Of a stretch of 64,000 bases of DNA, positions 1 to 10,037 are shown one piece after another (the first letter of the stretch is position 1; every line of letters starts with the position of its first letter). The notes beneath the pieces are model-generated. The model was not told where the DNA came from. It did not search any database and saw only the letters and a list, made by a program, of their open reading frames with translations. Made by a program: the position numbers and the translations under genes. Source of the DNA: Lentzea terrae (lineage in GTDB: Bacteria > Actinomycetota > Actinomycetes > Mycobacteriales > Pseudonocardiaceae); contig NZ_QFWW01000023.1 of assembly GCF_003265345.1 (NCBI RefSeq), positions 186,001 to 250,000 of the forward strand, given 5' to 3'.

Positions 1-550
1 ACACTTCCTGCTCCCGCCGAGTGAGCAGGCTGATGCGGCTGCGCGCGGCGTCACGACGTTCCGAGTCGGCGCCGGTGAAGTGGTCGACGAGCGCACGCGT
101 CGCGGACGGCGACAGGATCGCCTCGCCGGCGGCCACCACGCGGACGGCGTTGACCAGAGCGTCGGGTTCGCCGTTCTTGAACAGGAATCCCGCCGCCCCG
201 GCGCGCAACGCCGGGAACAACATCTCCTCGGTCTGCGGCGTGCACAGCATGATCACCTGGGTGCCCGGCACGTGCCTGCGCACCATGCGCACCGCCCCGA
301 GGCCTTCCATGCCGGGCATCGCGGCGTCCATCAGCAGCACCTGCGGACGGTGGCGCCGCGCGAGCTCGACCGCGCCGCCGCCATCACCCGCCTCGCCGAC
401 CACGACGACGTTGCCGGAGCGCTCCAGCACGCCGCGGACTCCTGTGCGGATCAGAACCTCGTCGTCAGCGATGCCAACGGTGATCGTGCGCGGCTTGTCC
501 ACCAGTTGCAGACCTGTGCTCGCCCACGAGGTGCTGGTTGTCAACGTCAT
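1..550 (-). CDS. NarL/FixJ-type response regulator (3' end outside window)
   Basis: The reverse strand from an ATG at 550 encodes a receiver domain. It has the acidic pair DD at residues 29-30, a probable phospho-acceptor Asp75 in LLMDAAMPG, and a conserved FLFKN (K of the receiver). The last visible residues, LTRREQEV, are the start of a LuxR/NarL HTH, so only the DNA-binding half is cut off by the window edge. In this family, phosphorylation of the receiver by a partner histidine kinase controls DNA binding. The kinase is not visible and may lie outside the window. The neighbour at 755 is transcribed divergently and also ends in a LuxR HTH; the 204-bp gap holds both promoters. The family call is firm, the target unknown. 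Confidence 0.85.
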   Translation of the reverse strand, partial: MTLTTSTSWASTGLQLVDKPRTITVGIADDEVLIRTGVRGVLERSGNVVVVGEAGDGGGAVELARRHRPQVLLMDAAMPGMEGLGAVRMVRRHVPGTQVIMLCTPQTEEMLFPALRAGAAGFLFKNGEPDALVNAVRVVAAGEAILSPSATRALVDHFTGADSERRDAARSRISLLTRREQEV

Positions 551-754
551 GCGCGCTCCCTGTCAGACCGGACCAGTCACCAGTTTGTTCCCGAACGAGG
601 ATCTCGGGAAGGTAGGCATAACGAGCACATTGCGAACCGTCTCGCGCGCACCGACGTGTAACGGGTTGCACACGGCAGGTCACCACCCACGACCTGCGCT
701 TCTGCCGGACCGAGACAGGGACGGCCTGCCGTTACGGCTGGAGGAGAGGACCGC

Positions 755-3163
755 ATGACCAGCACCGGACGTTGCGCCCTGTGCGCCGGCACGCTGCCTC
801 CCGCCACCTCCGAGCAGCGCAGGTCCTACTGCTCCAACGCCTGCCGCCAAAGGGCTTATCGCCGGCGCGCCGCCGTTCCTGCGCTGATGCCCGCGAACAG
901 CAAGAACTTGCGTGTGCTCGCAAACTTGCCCGCTGCGCGCGACACGTTCATCGGCCGCCAGACGGAGCTGTCGAAGCTCGACCAGCTCATGCGCAGGCAC
1001 CGTCTCGTTACGCTCGTCGGCAGTGCGGGTGCGGGTAAGACCCGGCTCGCCCTGGAGGCCGCCGGCCGGTTGCGGCGCGGGAGAACGGACAGGGTGCTCC
1101 TCGTCGAGCTCGGTGAGGTCCTCGCCGCCGAGGACGTCGTGCCGGCCGTCGCTCACGCGCTCGGTGTCGTTGCGCAGCCGGACGAGCCGTTGCGCGACAC
1201 CGTCCTGGAAACGCTCGTCAACATGAAAGTGGTCGTAGTCCTCGACAACTGCGAACACCTGCTCGACACGTGTGCCGAGCTCGTGGATTTGCTGCTCAAC
1301 CGCTGTCCCGGCGTCCGGGTGCTCGCGACCTCGCGGGAAGCGCTGTGGATCACGGGTGAGGCGAGCTTTCACGTCGAGGGCTTGCCGGTGCCGTCGACGG
1401 ACCGCGACCTGGTCACCACGGCGGCGCCGCGCTCCGAGGCCGTGAAGCTGTTCGTGGACCGGGCCCGCGAGCGCAAGCCCGACTTCCGGCTGACTCCCGC
1501 CAACACCGCCGCAGTCGCGCTGTTGTGCGCGCGACTGGAGGGCATGCCGCTCGCGATCGAGCTGGCGGCGCGGTGGGTGCAGCTGTTGCCGGTGGCCGAC
1601 ATCTGCGACCGGATGGACGAGCCGTTGGAGCTGCTGACGCTGGGCTGCCGCAAGTCGCCGTCCCGGCAGCGTTCGTTGCGGGAGGCGATCGACTGGAGCT
1701 ATCAGCTGCTGGCACCGGACGAGCAGTTCGCGTTGCGGCGGCTGTCGGTGTTCGACGGCGGCTTCGATCTCGCTGCCGCCACCGAGGTCTGCTCGTCCGA
1801 GCGTTCTGCGGAGCCCGTGCTGGACGTGTTGTCGCGGCTGCAGGCCAAGTCGCTGCTGACGGCGGTCCCCGGCACGACCCGGTTCCGGCAGCTGGAGTCG
1901 GTTCGGTTGCACGCACGGGAGAAGCTGGTCGCGGCGGGCGAGCTGGACGTCGCGTTCGAGGCGCTCGCCCGGTGGTTCACGGACCTGTCGGACGTGCTGA
2001 TCACCCAGCCCCTGTCGGTGTCCTTCGAGGTGCAGGACAAGCTCGACAACCACGTCGACAGCCTGCTGGGGACCGTCGAGTGGGCGGCGGAACGCGGTGA
2101 CGAACGCTTGCTGCTGCTGACTTCCGCGTTGGCCGACTGCGCGGCCCGGCGCGGACGGCTCGGCCAGGCCCGAGTGCTGCTGCGCGATGCGTTGCGTCGT
2201 CCGTCCACTCGGGACGATTACCGCTGCGTGGCGCTGAACCACGCCGCACGTTTCGCCGCCGAGCAGGGTGATCACGACGAGGCGGTCGAGCTGTCCGGTG
2301 AGGCTTCGCGGTTGGTGCGCTCGCTGGGGCAACCGGCGCTGGCGATGAGCTGCCGCAGCACGTTGGCCGCGGTGCAGCAGTCGTCCGGCGAGTGGGAGGC
2401 GTCGGACGAGAACAACACCGAGTGCCTGCGGGTCGCGGAGTTGTTGGGCGAACCTCTTGCCCGTGCGACCTGTTTGGTGGACTTGGCCCGTACGGCGTTG
2501 TCGCTCGGTAAGCACGAACGGGCTGAGAAGGCCGTCATGAAGGCGTTGCCGATCTCGCGCGCGTCGGGCGTTCCCGCGCGCATCGCGTCCGCCCTCAACA
2601 CACGCGGCGTCGTGGCGTTGGTGCAAGGCGACCTCGACGAGTCGACGCACGCCTTTCAAGAAGCACTGCGGATGGACGGTATCAACCCGTTGACCGCGCC
2701 GGATGCCTTGGAAGGCTTGGCGGTCGTGGCGTTGATGCGCGGACAGGCAGAGCGCGCGCTACGACTAGAAGCGACCGGACGGGCGTTGCGGCGGTCGGTC
2801 GGCGTGGTGCCGGATCCGTTCTGGGCGGAGAAGGTCGCCGGTGCCATGCGCACTGCACGGCTGATGTTGTCCGTCGCGCGCGCAGAGGCTGCTGCCACGC
2901 CGCTGTCCGCGGCCGAGACCGAGGCGTTCATCCAGGACGAGGTGTGGCTCGATCGCTGCGAGGCCGCCCACGACTCGTTGGACGACCACGAGCGGCGGGT
3001 GATCGCCCTGCTGGCCACGGGCCTGACGAACCAGCAGATCGCGAACCGGCTCGGCGTGTCGGTGCGGACCGTGGCCTCCCGGTTGCAGCGGCTGCGGGAG
3101 AAGCTGGGGCTGCAGAGCCGGGAGGACATCGCGGCGTGGGGAGCCGAGCGGGCGATTGGTTAG
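755..3163 (+). CDS. LuxR-family NTPase regulator with N-terminal zinc knuckle
   Basis: This 802-aa protein has three parts. Residues 7-40 carry CALC...YCSNACRQRAYRRR, a Cys4 zinc-knuckle followed by basic residues. Residues about 60-400 form an NB-ARC/AfsR-like NTPase with Walker A GSAGAGKT (89-96) and Walker B VVVLDNCEHL. A helical TPR-like region follows (about 480-730), and the C-terminus (about 740-795) is a LuxR HTH (LTNQQIANRLGVSVRTVASRLQRLR). Proteins of this LAL-like design are signal-integrating transcription factors. The start ATG has a strong GGAGGAG upstream. Its stop codon lies inside a 108-bp palindrome shared with the convergent gene. The regulon is unknown. Confidence 0.85.
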   Translation: MTSTGRCALCAGTLPPATSEQRRSYCSNACRQRAYRRRAAVPALMPANSKNLRVLANLPAARDTFIGRQTELSKLDQLMRRHRLVTLVGSAGAGKTRLALEAAGRLRRGRTDRVLLVELGEVLAAEDVVPAVAHALGVVAQPDEPLRDTVLETLVNMKVVVVLDNCEHLLDTCAELVDLLLNRCPGVRVLATSREALWITGEASFHVEGLPVPSTDRDLVTTAAPRSEAVKLFVDRARERKPDFRLTPANTAAVALLCARLEGMPLAIELAARWVQLLPVADICDRMDEPLELLTLGCRKSPSRQRSLREAIDWSYQLLAPDEQFALRRLSVFDGGFDLAAATEVCSSERSAEPVLDVLSRLQAKSLLTAVPGTTRFRQLESVRLHAREKLVAAGELDVAFEALARWFTDLSDVLITQPLSVSFEVQDKLDNHVDSLLGTVEWAAERGDERLLLLTSALADCAARRGRLGQARVLLRDALRRPSTRDDYRCVALNHAARFAAEQGDHDEAVELSGEASRLVRSLGQPALAMSCRSTLAAVQQSSGEWEASDENNTECLRVAELLGEPLARATCLVDLARTALSLGKHERAEKAVMKALPISRASGVPARIASALNTRGVVALVQGDLDESTHAFQEALRMDGINPLTAPDALEGLAVVALMRGQAERALRLEATGRALRRSVGVVPDPFWAEKVAGAMRTARLMLSVARAEAAATPLSAAETEAFIQDEVWLDRCEAAHDSLDDHERRVIALLATGLTNQQIANRLGVSVRTVASRLQRLREKLGLQSREDIAAWGAERAIG

Positions 3164-3268
3164 CGGCGTGGCTCAGAACGGGGCCGGGGAAATCAGCGGT
3201 CAGACGGGTGCATCGCGGTGCCCTGCTGAGCGCCGATTACCTCGCCCACGTTCTGAGCCACGCCGCTA
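3161..3268. repeat. 108-bp imperfect palindrome spanning two convergent stop codons
   Basis: The outer arms, 3161-3180 (TAGCGGCGTGGCTCAGAACG) and 3249-3268, are a perfect 20-bp inverted repeat. The inner 34 positions on each side still pair at about 23 sites, so the whole block folds into one long hairpin centred near 3214. The left arm contains the TAG of the LuxR gene and the right arm the TAG of the convergent reductase. It probably acts as a bidirectional terminator, but there is no T-tract. Confidence 0.75.
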
Positions 3269-4042
3269 GCGCACGTGCAGCCCGAATCCCATGCGGCCGG
3301 CGGGTTCCAGTCCCTCCTTCAGGTGCAGCGAGGGGATCTCGTAGTCACCGAAGTTCTGCCGCCGGAACGGGATCGGCTCGGTCGACTCCAGCGTGAGCAG
3401 GCGCTGCTCCCACGCCTTGGCGGCGTCCGCGTAGTCGTCTGCCGTCATCCGGTCGACGCTGTACAGCACGAACGGCGGCAGCGCCTCGATGCCGGGGTAG
3501 TAGAGGATGCCGTGGTGAATCGGGAACAGCAGGTCCTCGATGGGCCCGTTGATCCCGCGTGCGGCGTAGTGCGACTCCGGGCCGCCGGCGGTCACCGACA
3601 GCAGCGCCTTCCTGCCTGCAAGGGTGCCTTCACCGAAGCGTTCGCCGTACTTCGTGTCGCTGTGCTCGCCGACGCCGTACGCGAAGCGGTAGGTGAACAC
3701 CCGGTCGACCCAGCCCTTCAGGATCGCGGGCATGGTGTACCACCACAGCGGGAACTGGAAGATGATCGTGTCCGCCCACAGCAGCTTCTCTTGTTCGACT
3801 TGCACGTCCGGCGTGAGCGTTTTGGTGTCGAAGGCCCGGCCGGAGTCCAGCGCGACCTTCAGCGGGCTCGACGCCTCTGGCCCGTAGTCCGCGGCGTCCA
3901 CGGCCGCCTTCCAGTTCATCGCGTACAGATCGCTCATCCGGACCTCGTGCCCCGCACTCTCCAATGTGGACACGGCGAGGTCCTTCAGCGAACCGTTGAG
4001 CGACTTCGGCTCCGGGTGGGCGTAGACGATGAGCGTCTTCAC
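3266..4042 (-). CDS. NAD(P)H quinone oxidoreductase, flavodoxin-like fold
   Basis: The 258-aa product begins VKTLIVYAHPEPKSLNGSLKD, the FMN/FAD phosphate-binding start of the NQO1/MdaB/KefF flavodoxin-like family. It contains the typical FQFPLWWYTMPAILKGWVDRVF flavin/substrate loop and TAGGPESHY. These enzymes do two-electron reduction of quinones or electrophiles. I chose the GTG at 4042 because AAGGAG precedes it; a longer reading frame upstream would run into the divergent regulator. The 124-bp divergent promoter is shared with an MmyB-type regulator at 4167, a common pairing in actinomycetes, so that regulator is the likely controller (inference). Confidence 0.88.
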   Translation of the reverse strand: MKTLIVYAHPEPKSLNGSLKDLAVSTLESAGHEVRMSDLYAMNWKAAVDAADYGPEASSPLKVALDSGRAFDTKTLTPDVQVEQEKLLWADTIIFQFPLWWYTMPAILKGWVDRVFTYRFAYGVGEHSDTKYGERFGEGTLAGRKALLSVTAGGPESHYAARGINGPIEDLLFPIHHGILYYPGIEALPPFVLYSVDRMTADDYADAAKAWEQRLLTLESTEPIPFRRQNFGDYEIPSLHLKEGLEPAGRMGFGLHVR

Positions 4043-4166
4043 GGGTGACTCCTTCGGATCAGGTTGACTCCGATCCTGGGCACTCTCCGCGCCGGCGTTC
4101 AGGGCCTGGACTTCCTGGTACCGGCAGGGCCACCCTCGTGGCTGCCGCCGCAGCCATACTGGGTTT

Positions 4167-5024
4167 GTGGAAGATCTCGCGGGGTTCCTCAGGATCCGGC
4201 GCGCCCGCGTCGACCCGGCGTCCGTCGGCATTCCCACCGACCGGCACCGCCGCGTTTCCGGGCTGCGCCGCGAAGAGGTCGCGCACCTGTCCGGCGTGAG
4301 CGTCGACTACTACGTGCGCCTGGAGCAAGGCCGCGCGACGCAACCCTCCGAGCAGGTCCTCGACGCGCTCGCCCGCGTGCTGGACCTCGACGACACCGAG
4401 CGCGAGCACCTCTACCGGCTGGCCCGCCAACGCCGCCGCACCGCCGCGAAAGCACCTGGTGGGCGGATCCGGCCGGAGCTGCTGCGCGTCCTCGACCTGG
4501 TGGTGGACGCACCGGCGCTGATCATGAACCACCGCTTGGACGTGCTGGCCGGCAACCGCTTCGCCTCGCTCCTCTACAGCCTGCCGTTGCAGGGCCTGAA
4601 CATCGCCCGGCACATCTTCCTGCAGGAGTCCGAGCTGTACGGGGAGTGGGAGAAGTGCACGCTCGACGTGGTCGGGCACCTGCGCCTGGCCGCCGGCAAG
4701 TTCCCGGAGGATCCCCGGCTGGCCTCGCTCGTCGGTGAACTGGCAATGGGGAGCGAGCGGTTCCGCCGGCTCTGGGCTCGCGCGGACGTGCGGGCTCGTG
4801 CGCACGGGCGCAAGACGTATCGGCATCCGCTCGTCGGGACGTTGGAGCTGCACCAGGAGAACTTCGCGCTGCCGGACGAGTCGGGGATGGAGCTGATCGT
4901 GCTGTCGGCGGCTCCTGGCAGCGCTGCCGCGGACGGGCTGCGGCTGCTCGGGAGCCTAGGCGTTGCTCTTGATGGCGCGGAGGAACGCGGACCACGCGTC
5001 GGCGCTGAGGGAGAGCTGGGCTGA
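4167..5024 (+). CDS. XRE-family regulator with MmyB-like ligand-binding domain
   Basis: The 285-aa protein starts at GTG 4167. Residues about 5-80 are an XRE HTH (GLRREEVAHLSGVSVDYYVRLEQGRATQPSEQVLDALARVL). Residues about 100-260 are the MmyB-type PAS-like ligand domain (ALIMNHRLDVLAGNRFASLLY; ADVRARAHGRKTYRHPLVGTLELHQENFALPD), which in this family binds a fatty-acid-like ligand. It is divergent from the quinone reductase, which is its likely target. The last 20 or so residues after LLGSLGVA look like run-through sequence and overlap the convergent DUF397 gene by 69 bp. Confidence 0.9.
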   Translation: MEDLAGFLRIRRARVDPASVGIPTDRHRRVSGLRREEVAHLSGVSVDYYVRLEQGRATQPSEQVLDALARVLDLDDTEREHLYRLARQRRRTAAKAPGGRIRPELLRVLDLVVDAPALIMNHRLDVLAGNRFASLLYSLPLQGLNIARHIFLQESELYGEWEKCTLDVVGHLRLAAGKFPEDPRLASLVGELAMGSERFRRLWARADVRARAHGRKTYRHPLVGTLELHQENFALPDESGMELIVLSAAPGSAAADGLRLLGSLGVALDGAEERGPRVGAEGELG

Positions 5025-5111
5025 GGGAGCCTTGCTGTCCCGGATGCCGATGCCACGACCGATCTCGACACAGTCCATCGCGTTCGCGCTGTAGCTGCTC
5101 TTGCGCCACAT
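4956..5111 (-). CDS. DUF397 small protein
   Basis: This 51-aa protein reads MWRKSSYSANAMDCVEIGRGIGIRDSK..., then LSADAWSAFLRAIK. That is the complete DUF397 signature (WRKSSYS, CVE, VRDSK, W..F). DUF397 proteins are abundant in actinomycetes and are nearly always encoded just after an XRE/DUF5753 regulator; BldB/WhiJ-type systems in Streptomyces development use such pairs. The ATG has GAGGGGG upstream and begins 13 nt after the stop of the XRE reading frame, which is broken here, so this may be an orphan partner. Its 3' end overlaps the convergent MmyB regulator. Confidence 0.85.
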   Translation of the reverse strand: MWRKSSYSANAMDCVEIGRGIGIRDSKAPSAQLSLSADAWSAFLRAIKSNA

Positions 5112-5124
5112 GCCAGGCGCCCCC

Positions 5125-5900
5125 TCAGGTCGCGTGCTTGGATATCCGCTTTCGCGATTCTTCCGCATCCAAGGCGATCCGATCGAGCGACTTGAGGACG
5201 TCCTGGTACCCCTGCACGGGTGTCGGACCCTCGATGACCAGGCTGGAGTTCTCCGCCTCCACGAAGACGACCGGCTCGATCCGGTCGAACTCCATGAGGC
5301 TGAACGGGCCGGCCAGACCGGCGTGCGCACCCGCCTCCGTCGGCACGATCCTGATGTCGATGTACGGCCGCACCCACATCTCCAGCAGATGGTGCAACTG
5401 CGCGCGCAACACCCCACGTCCGCCCACAGGCAAGTGCAAGACCAACTCGTGAATGTGGAAGACGCAGTCGAGGCGCTGCCGGAACACCTCCTGCATGGCC
5501 AAACGGGTCGCCACCCGTTCTTCGATCTACCTCGGCCTCGATCTTGCCGGTAGCGCGGCACACCGCCCGCATGTAGTCAGGCAGCTGCAGCAGCCCTGCG
5601 ATGAACTTCTTCGCCTTGTTCAGGTGCTCCATCAGTGTCCGGGGCCGGATCGGCTGCGTGGCACCCGTGCTGCTGCCACCAGTCCTTCGTGCCGGTCTGC
5701 CGGTGGATCGCCAGCAGGTGCTCACGTTCTTCCGGTGGTGTGCGACAAAGCCGAGCAGGACCGCCAGATCCACCTCGGAGCTGCCGCCCTTGCCGTTGAC
5801 GAGGTCCGAGAGCTTGCTCGGGAAACGCTTTGGCATGGAACGAAGTGAGGGCCGACCGTCCTCTTTGTGCAGTCGCCTCGCCAGAACTCAACCCGAAGAG
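5125..5900 (-). pseudogene. Decayed XRE/DUF5753 regulator (multiple frameshifts)
   Basis: Pieces of one XRE-DUF5753 protein can be followed across all three reverse frames. They are KLSDLVNGKGGSSEVDLAVLLGF (end of the HTH), HLLAIHRQTGTKDWWQQHG in a second frame, FIAGLLQLPDYMRAV back in the first, and ATRLAMQEVFRQRLD through VFVEAENSSLVIEG in a third, ending at 5125. At least three frame changes and a missing FI.LE segment separate them. No intact start or HTH helix 1 is visible, and the 5' limit near 5900 is approximate. Several breaks make a single sequencing error unlikely. The DUF397 partner downstream is intact. Confidence 0.8.
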
Positions 5901-5999
5901 GCGTCGTCTCGGAACCCCTCCAATGGTTAACCAAGTAGACCGAAACTGGACAACCTGCGCTTCGCAACCGTTTTCGGACTGCTCCATTCGAGTGACGGC

Positions 6000-6015
6000 A
6001 GAGGTCTAGACCTTG
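6000..6015. promoter_or_regulatory. DasR-like operator (distal copy)
   Basis: The perfect palindrome AGGTCTAGACCT (6002-6013) contains the full GGTCTAGACC core of the DasR responsive element known from Streptomyces (A[C/G]TGGTCTAGACCA[C/G]T). It lies 23 bp, centre to centre, upstream of a second copy and abuts a possible -35 TTGACC at 6013-6018. Confidence 0.7.
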
Positions 6016-6022
6016 ACCATCG

Positions 6023-6038
6023 AGTGGTCTGGACCACA
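6023..6038. promoter_or_regulatory. DasR-like operator (proximal copy)
   Basis: AGTGGTCTGGACCACA matches the Streptomyces DasR consensus at 14 of 16 positions. It sits between a candidate -35 (TTGACC, 6013-6018) and the chitinase start at 6071, where a bound GntR-type repressor would block transcription. Relief by glucosamine-6-phosphate is the known mechanism for DasR; it is inferred here. Confidence 0.78.
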
Positions 6039-6070
6039 TCGTTCCGGTACCCCTGCGACTGAGGAGACCG

Positions 6071-7672
<1,602 letters not shown>

Positions 7673-7690
7673 TTCCTCACAACGCCGGGA

Positions 7691-7720
7691 GGGGAGCTGG
7701 GTCAACCCAGCTCCCCTTTT
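7691..7720. terminator. Rho-independent terminator after chitinase
   Basis: GGGGAGCTGGG (7691-7701) pairs perfectly with CCCAGCTCCCC (7706-7716) around a TCAA tetraloop, followed by TTTT. It lies between the chitinase stop and the convergent hydrolase stop at 7726, so it can serve the chitinase and perhaps both. Confidence 0.9.
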
Positions 7721-7725
7721 GCTTG

Positions 7726-8820
7726 CTAGCAGAAGACCTCGTTGAGGATGGCCTGGTAGGCCTGACCGGGGTCACCCGGCGTCGGCGCGCTGGTCGCGGA
7801 CAGCTCCAGGCGCTTCTTGGTGTCCGGCGTGCTCAGCAACTCCGTGGAGTAGCCGGGAATGCCGCCGCCGTGGCCCCAGACCTTGGTGCCGCACGGCAAG
7901 GTCTGCACCGACAGGCCGAGACCGTAGTTGGGGCTGATCGACGTGGTCTTGCTGAGTTCCTGCTGCTGCGCGGGCTTGAGCAGCTTGCCGCTCGACAGCG
8001 CGACGATGAACGTGTCCAGGTCGCGGGTCGTCGACACCATCTCGCCGGCGGCCCACGCGACCGACGGGTTGATGCGGGTGATGTCGGACGGCTTGCCGTT
8101 CACCGTCCAGTAGCCGTGCGCGTGCGGGCCCTTGATGTTGACGCTGTCGCCGGGCACCTCGGTGTCGTTGAGGCGCAACGGCTTCAGGATCCGCTGTTCG
8201 ACGGCCTTCTCGTACGGCCTGCCGGTCAGCTTCTCGACCAGCAGTCCGGCCACGATGTAGTTGGTGTTGGAGTAGCTCCACTTCGTGCCGGGCGGGAAGT
8301 CGAGCGGCTTGCTCGTCGACAGCGCGACGAGCTCCTTCGGTTCCCAGTGCTTGTAGCGGATCTTCTCGAACTCGGCCGGGTCGAGCGGCAGTGCGTCCGT
8401 GTAGTTGTAGAGGCCGCTGGTGTGCTGCAGGAGCTGCCGCACGGTGATGTCCTTGTGCGGCAGCAGGCCGGGCAGGTAGCGGTCGACCGGGGCGTCCAGG
8501 TCGACCTTGCCCTCCCCCGCGAGCTGCAGCAGCACCGTCGACACGAACGTCTTGGTGATGCTGCCGACGCGGAACCTGCCGTCCAGCGGCACCGGCTGGT
8601 TGCTGTCCAGCTCGGCCTTGCCGGAACGGGCGGTGAAGCGCTGCCGCCCGTCCGTGACCCGAGCCTGCACGCCGAGCGCTCCCCCGCTCTGCGCGAGCTG
8701 GTCCATCGCCTGCTGAACGACCTTGCGGTCGACCTTCTGCTCATCGGCGAGCGCGGTGCCCGCGGTGGTCAGAGCCAGCAGACTGGCTGCGGTAACGGTT
8801 GCTACCAATCGAATCCCCAT
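7726..8820 (-). CDS. Secreted S12/beta-lactamase-class serine hydrolase (copy 1 of 3)
   Basis: The 364-aa protein has a signal peptide (MGIRLVATVTAASLLALTTAGTALA). It carries the class C beta-lactamase/DD-peptidase triad motifs: S87-x-x-K90 in SITK, Y183-S-N, and H317-G-G. The family includes D-Ala-D-Ala carboxypeptidases, esterases and D-amino-acid peptidases; the substrate cannot be told from sequence. I chose the ATG at 8820 because it aligns with the same MGIR/MGTR start in the two downstream paralogues and leaves a proper signal peptide. It is the first of three tandem paralogues (7726-11117). Confidence 0.9.
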   Translation of the reverse strand: MGIRLVATVTAASLLALTTAGTALADEQKVDRKVVQQAMDQLAQSGGALGVQARVTDGRQRFTARSGKAELDSNQPVPLDGRFRVGSITKTFVSTVLLQLAGEGKVDLDAPVDRYLPGLLPHKDITVRQLLQHTSGLYNYTDALPLDPAEFEKIRYKHWEPKELVALSTSKPLDFPPGTKWSYSNTNYIVAGLLVEKLTGRPYEKAVEQRILKPLRLNDTEVPGDSVNIKGPHAHGYWTVNGKPSDITRINPSVAWAAGEMVSTTRDLDTFIVALSSGKLLKPAQQQELSKTTSISPNYGLGLSVQTLPCGTKVWGHGGGIPGYSTELLSTPDTKKRLELSATSAPTPGDPGQAYQAILNEVFC

Positions 8821-8897
8821 GGCTCCCACCCTTCCGCCACGAGACTGAGAGCGCATCGGCCCCAGGTCTGAAGCTCTCTCAGGGGAAACCCTGGCTC

Positions 8898-9975
8898 CTA
8901 GCAGAAGACCTCGCCGAGGACCTGCTCCAGACCGGACGACGGATCGCCCACGTTCGGCGAGGTGGCGGCGTTCAACGCGATGCGCTGGCGAGCGTCCGGG
9001 GTGGTCAGCACCAGCGAGGCGAAACCTGGCACACCACCGTCGTGGCCCCAGACCGTCGTGCCGCACGGGAGGGTCAGCACCTGCAGACCGAGGCCGTAAG
9101 CGGGGCTCAGCGCTGTGGTCCTGGTGAGTTCGCGCTGCTGGGCGGGTTCGAGCAGCCTGCCCTGAGCCAACGCGGCGAAGAACCTGTCGAGGTCATGAGT
9201 GGTGGACACGATGTTGCCCTCCGCCCAGAACACGGACGGGTTGAAGCGGGTGATGTCCACCGGCCGGCCGTCGATCGCCCAGTAGCCGTGTGCATGCGGG
9301 CCGCGGATCCGGTCGTCTGCCGGGAACACCGTGTCGTTGAGGTGCAACGGCTGCAGGATGCGCCGCTCGACGTTCTTCTCGTACGGCTTGCCGGTGACCT
9401 TCTCGACCAGCAGCCCCGCGACGACGTAGTTGGTGTTGGAGTACTCCCGCTTCGTGCCGGGTTCGAAGTCGAGCGGCCTGGCGGTGGAGAGCGCGACGAG
9501 CTCCGCCGGTTCCCAGTGCCGGTACCGGATCTGCTCGAAGCCGGCGGGGTCGAACGGGAGGGCCTCGTTGTGGTCGTAGAGGCCGCTGGTGTGCTGCAGC
9601 AGGTTGCGGGACGGTGATGCGCTGGTCGATCAGGCCGGGCAGGTAGCGGTCGACCTGGGCGTCGAGGTCGAGCTTGCCCTCACCCACGAGTTGCAGCACG
9701 ACCGTCGCGGTGAAGGTCTTGGTGATGCTCGCCGCGCGGAACTTTCCGTTGAGCGGCACCGGCCGGTTGCTGCCCAGCTCGGCTTTGCCGGAACGGGCGG
9801 TGAAGTGCTCACGGCTGCTCGTGACGCGGACCTGAACGCCCAGCACTCCTGCCTGGACGACCTCGTCGAGGCCTTGCTGGATCACCTCGCGGTCCGTGTC
9901 CGCGCGCGCCGTTCCCGCGGTGGTGGCGACCAGCACGGCCGCCACCACCAATGTGGCTTTGCTTCGAATCCCCAT
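8898..9975 (-). pseudogene. S12-class serine hydrolase (copy 2 of 3), frameshifted
   Basis: From MGIRSKATLVVAAVLVATTAGTARA (ATG 9975) the reading frame matches its neighbours through SITK and DRYLPGLIDQRITV. It then shifts at about 9608-9614. There the + strand reads TTGCGGGACGG where the paralogues have a form one base shorter, TGGCGCACGG. Past this single inserted base, the remaining two thirds (HTSGLYD..., YSNTNY, GHDGG, ending LGEVFC) is intact to 8898. One event only, so it could be a recent mutation, a programmed shift or a sequencing error. If unshifted, the product would be about 358 aa. Confidence 0.8.
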
Positions 9976-10037
9976 GGGAAGCCACGATGACGACACCGCC
10001 GGGCGCGGGCATCAGGGATCGCCCTGAGGCGTTCCGC

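Noticed and set aside
680-2659. A 659-codon open frame antisense to the LuxR-type NTPase gene
   Set aside because: GC-rich codon bias keeps the antisense frame open; the product is Arg/Gln/Leu-rich with no domains, while the sense strand has clear motifs.
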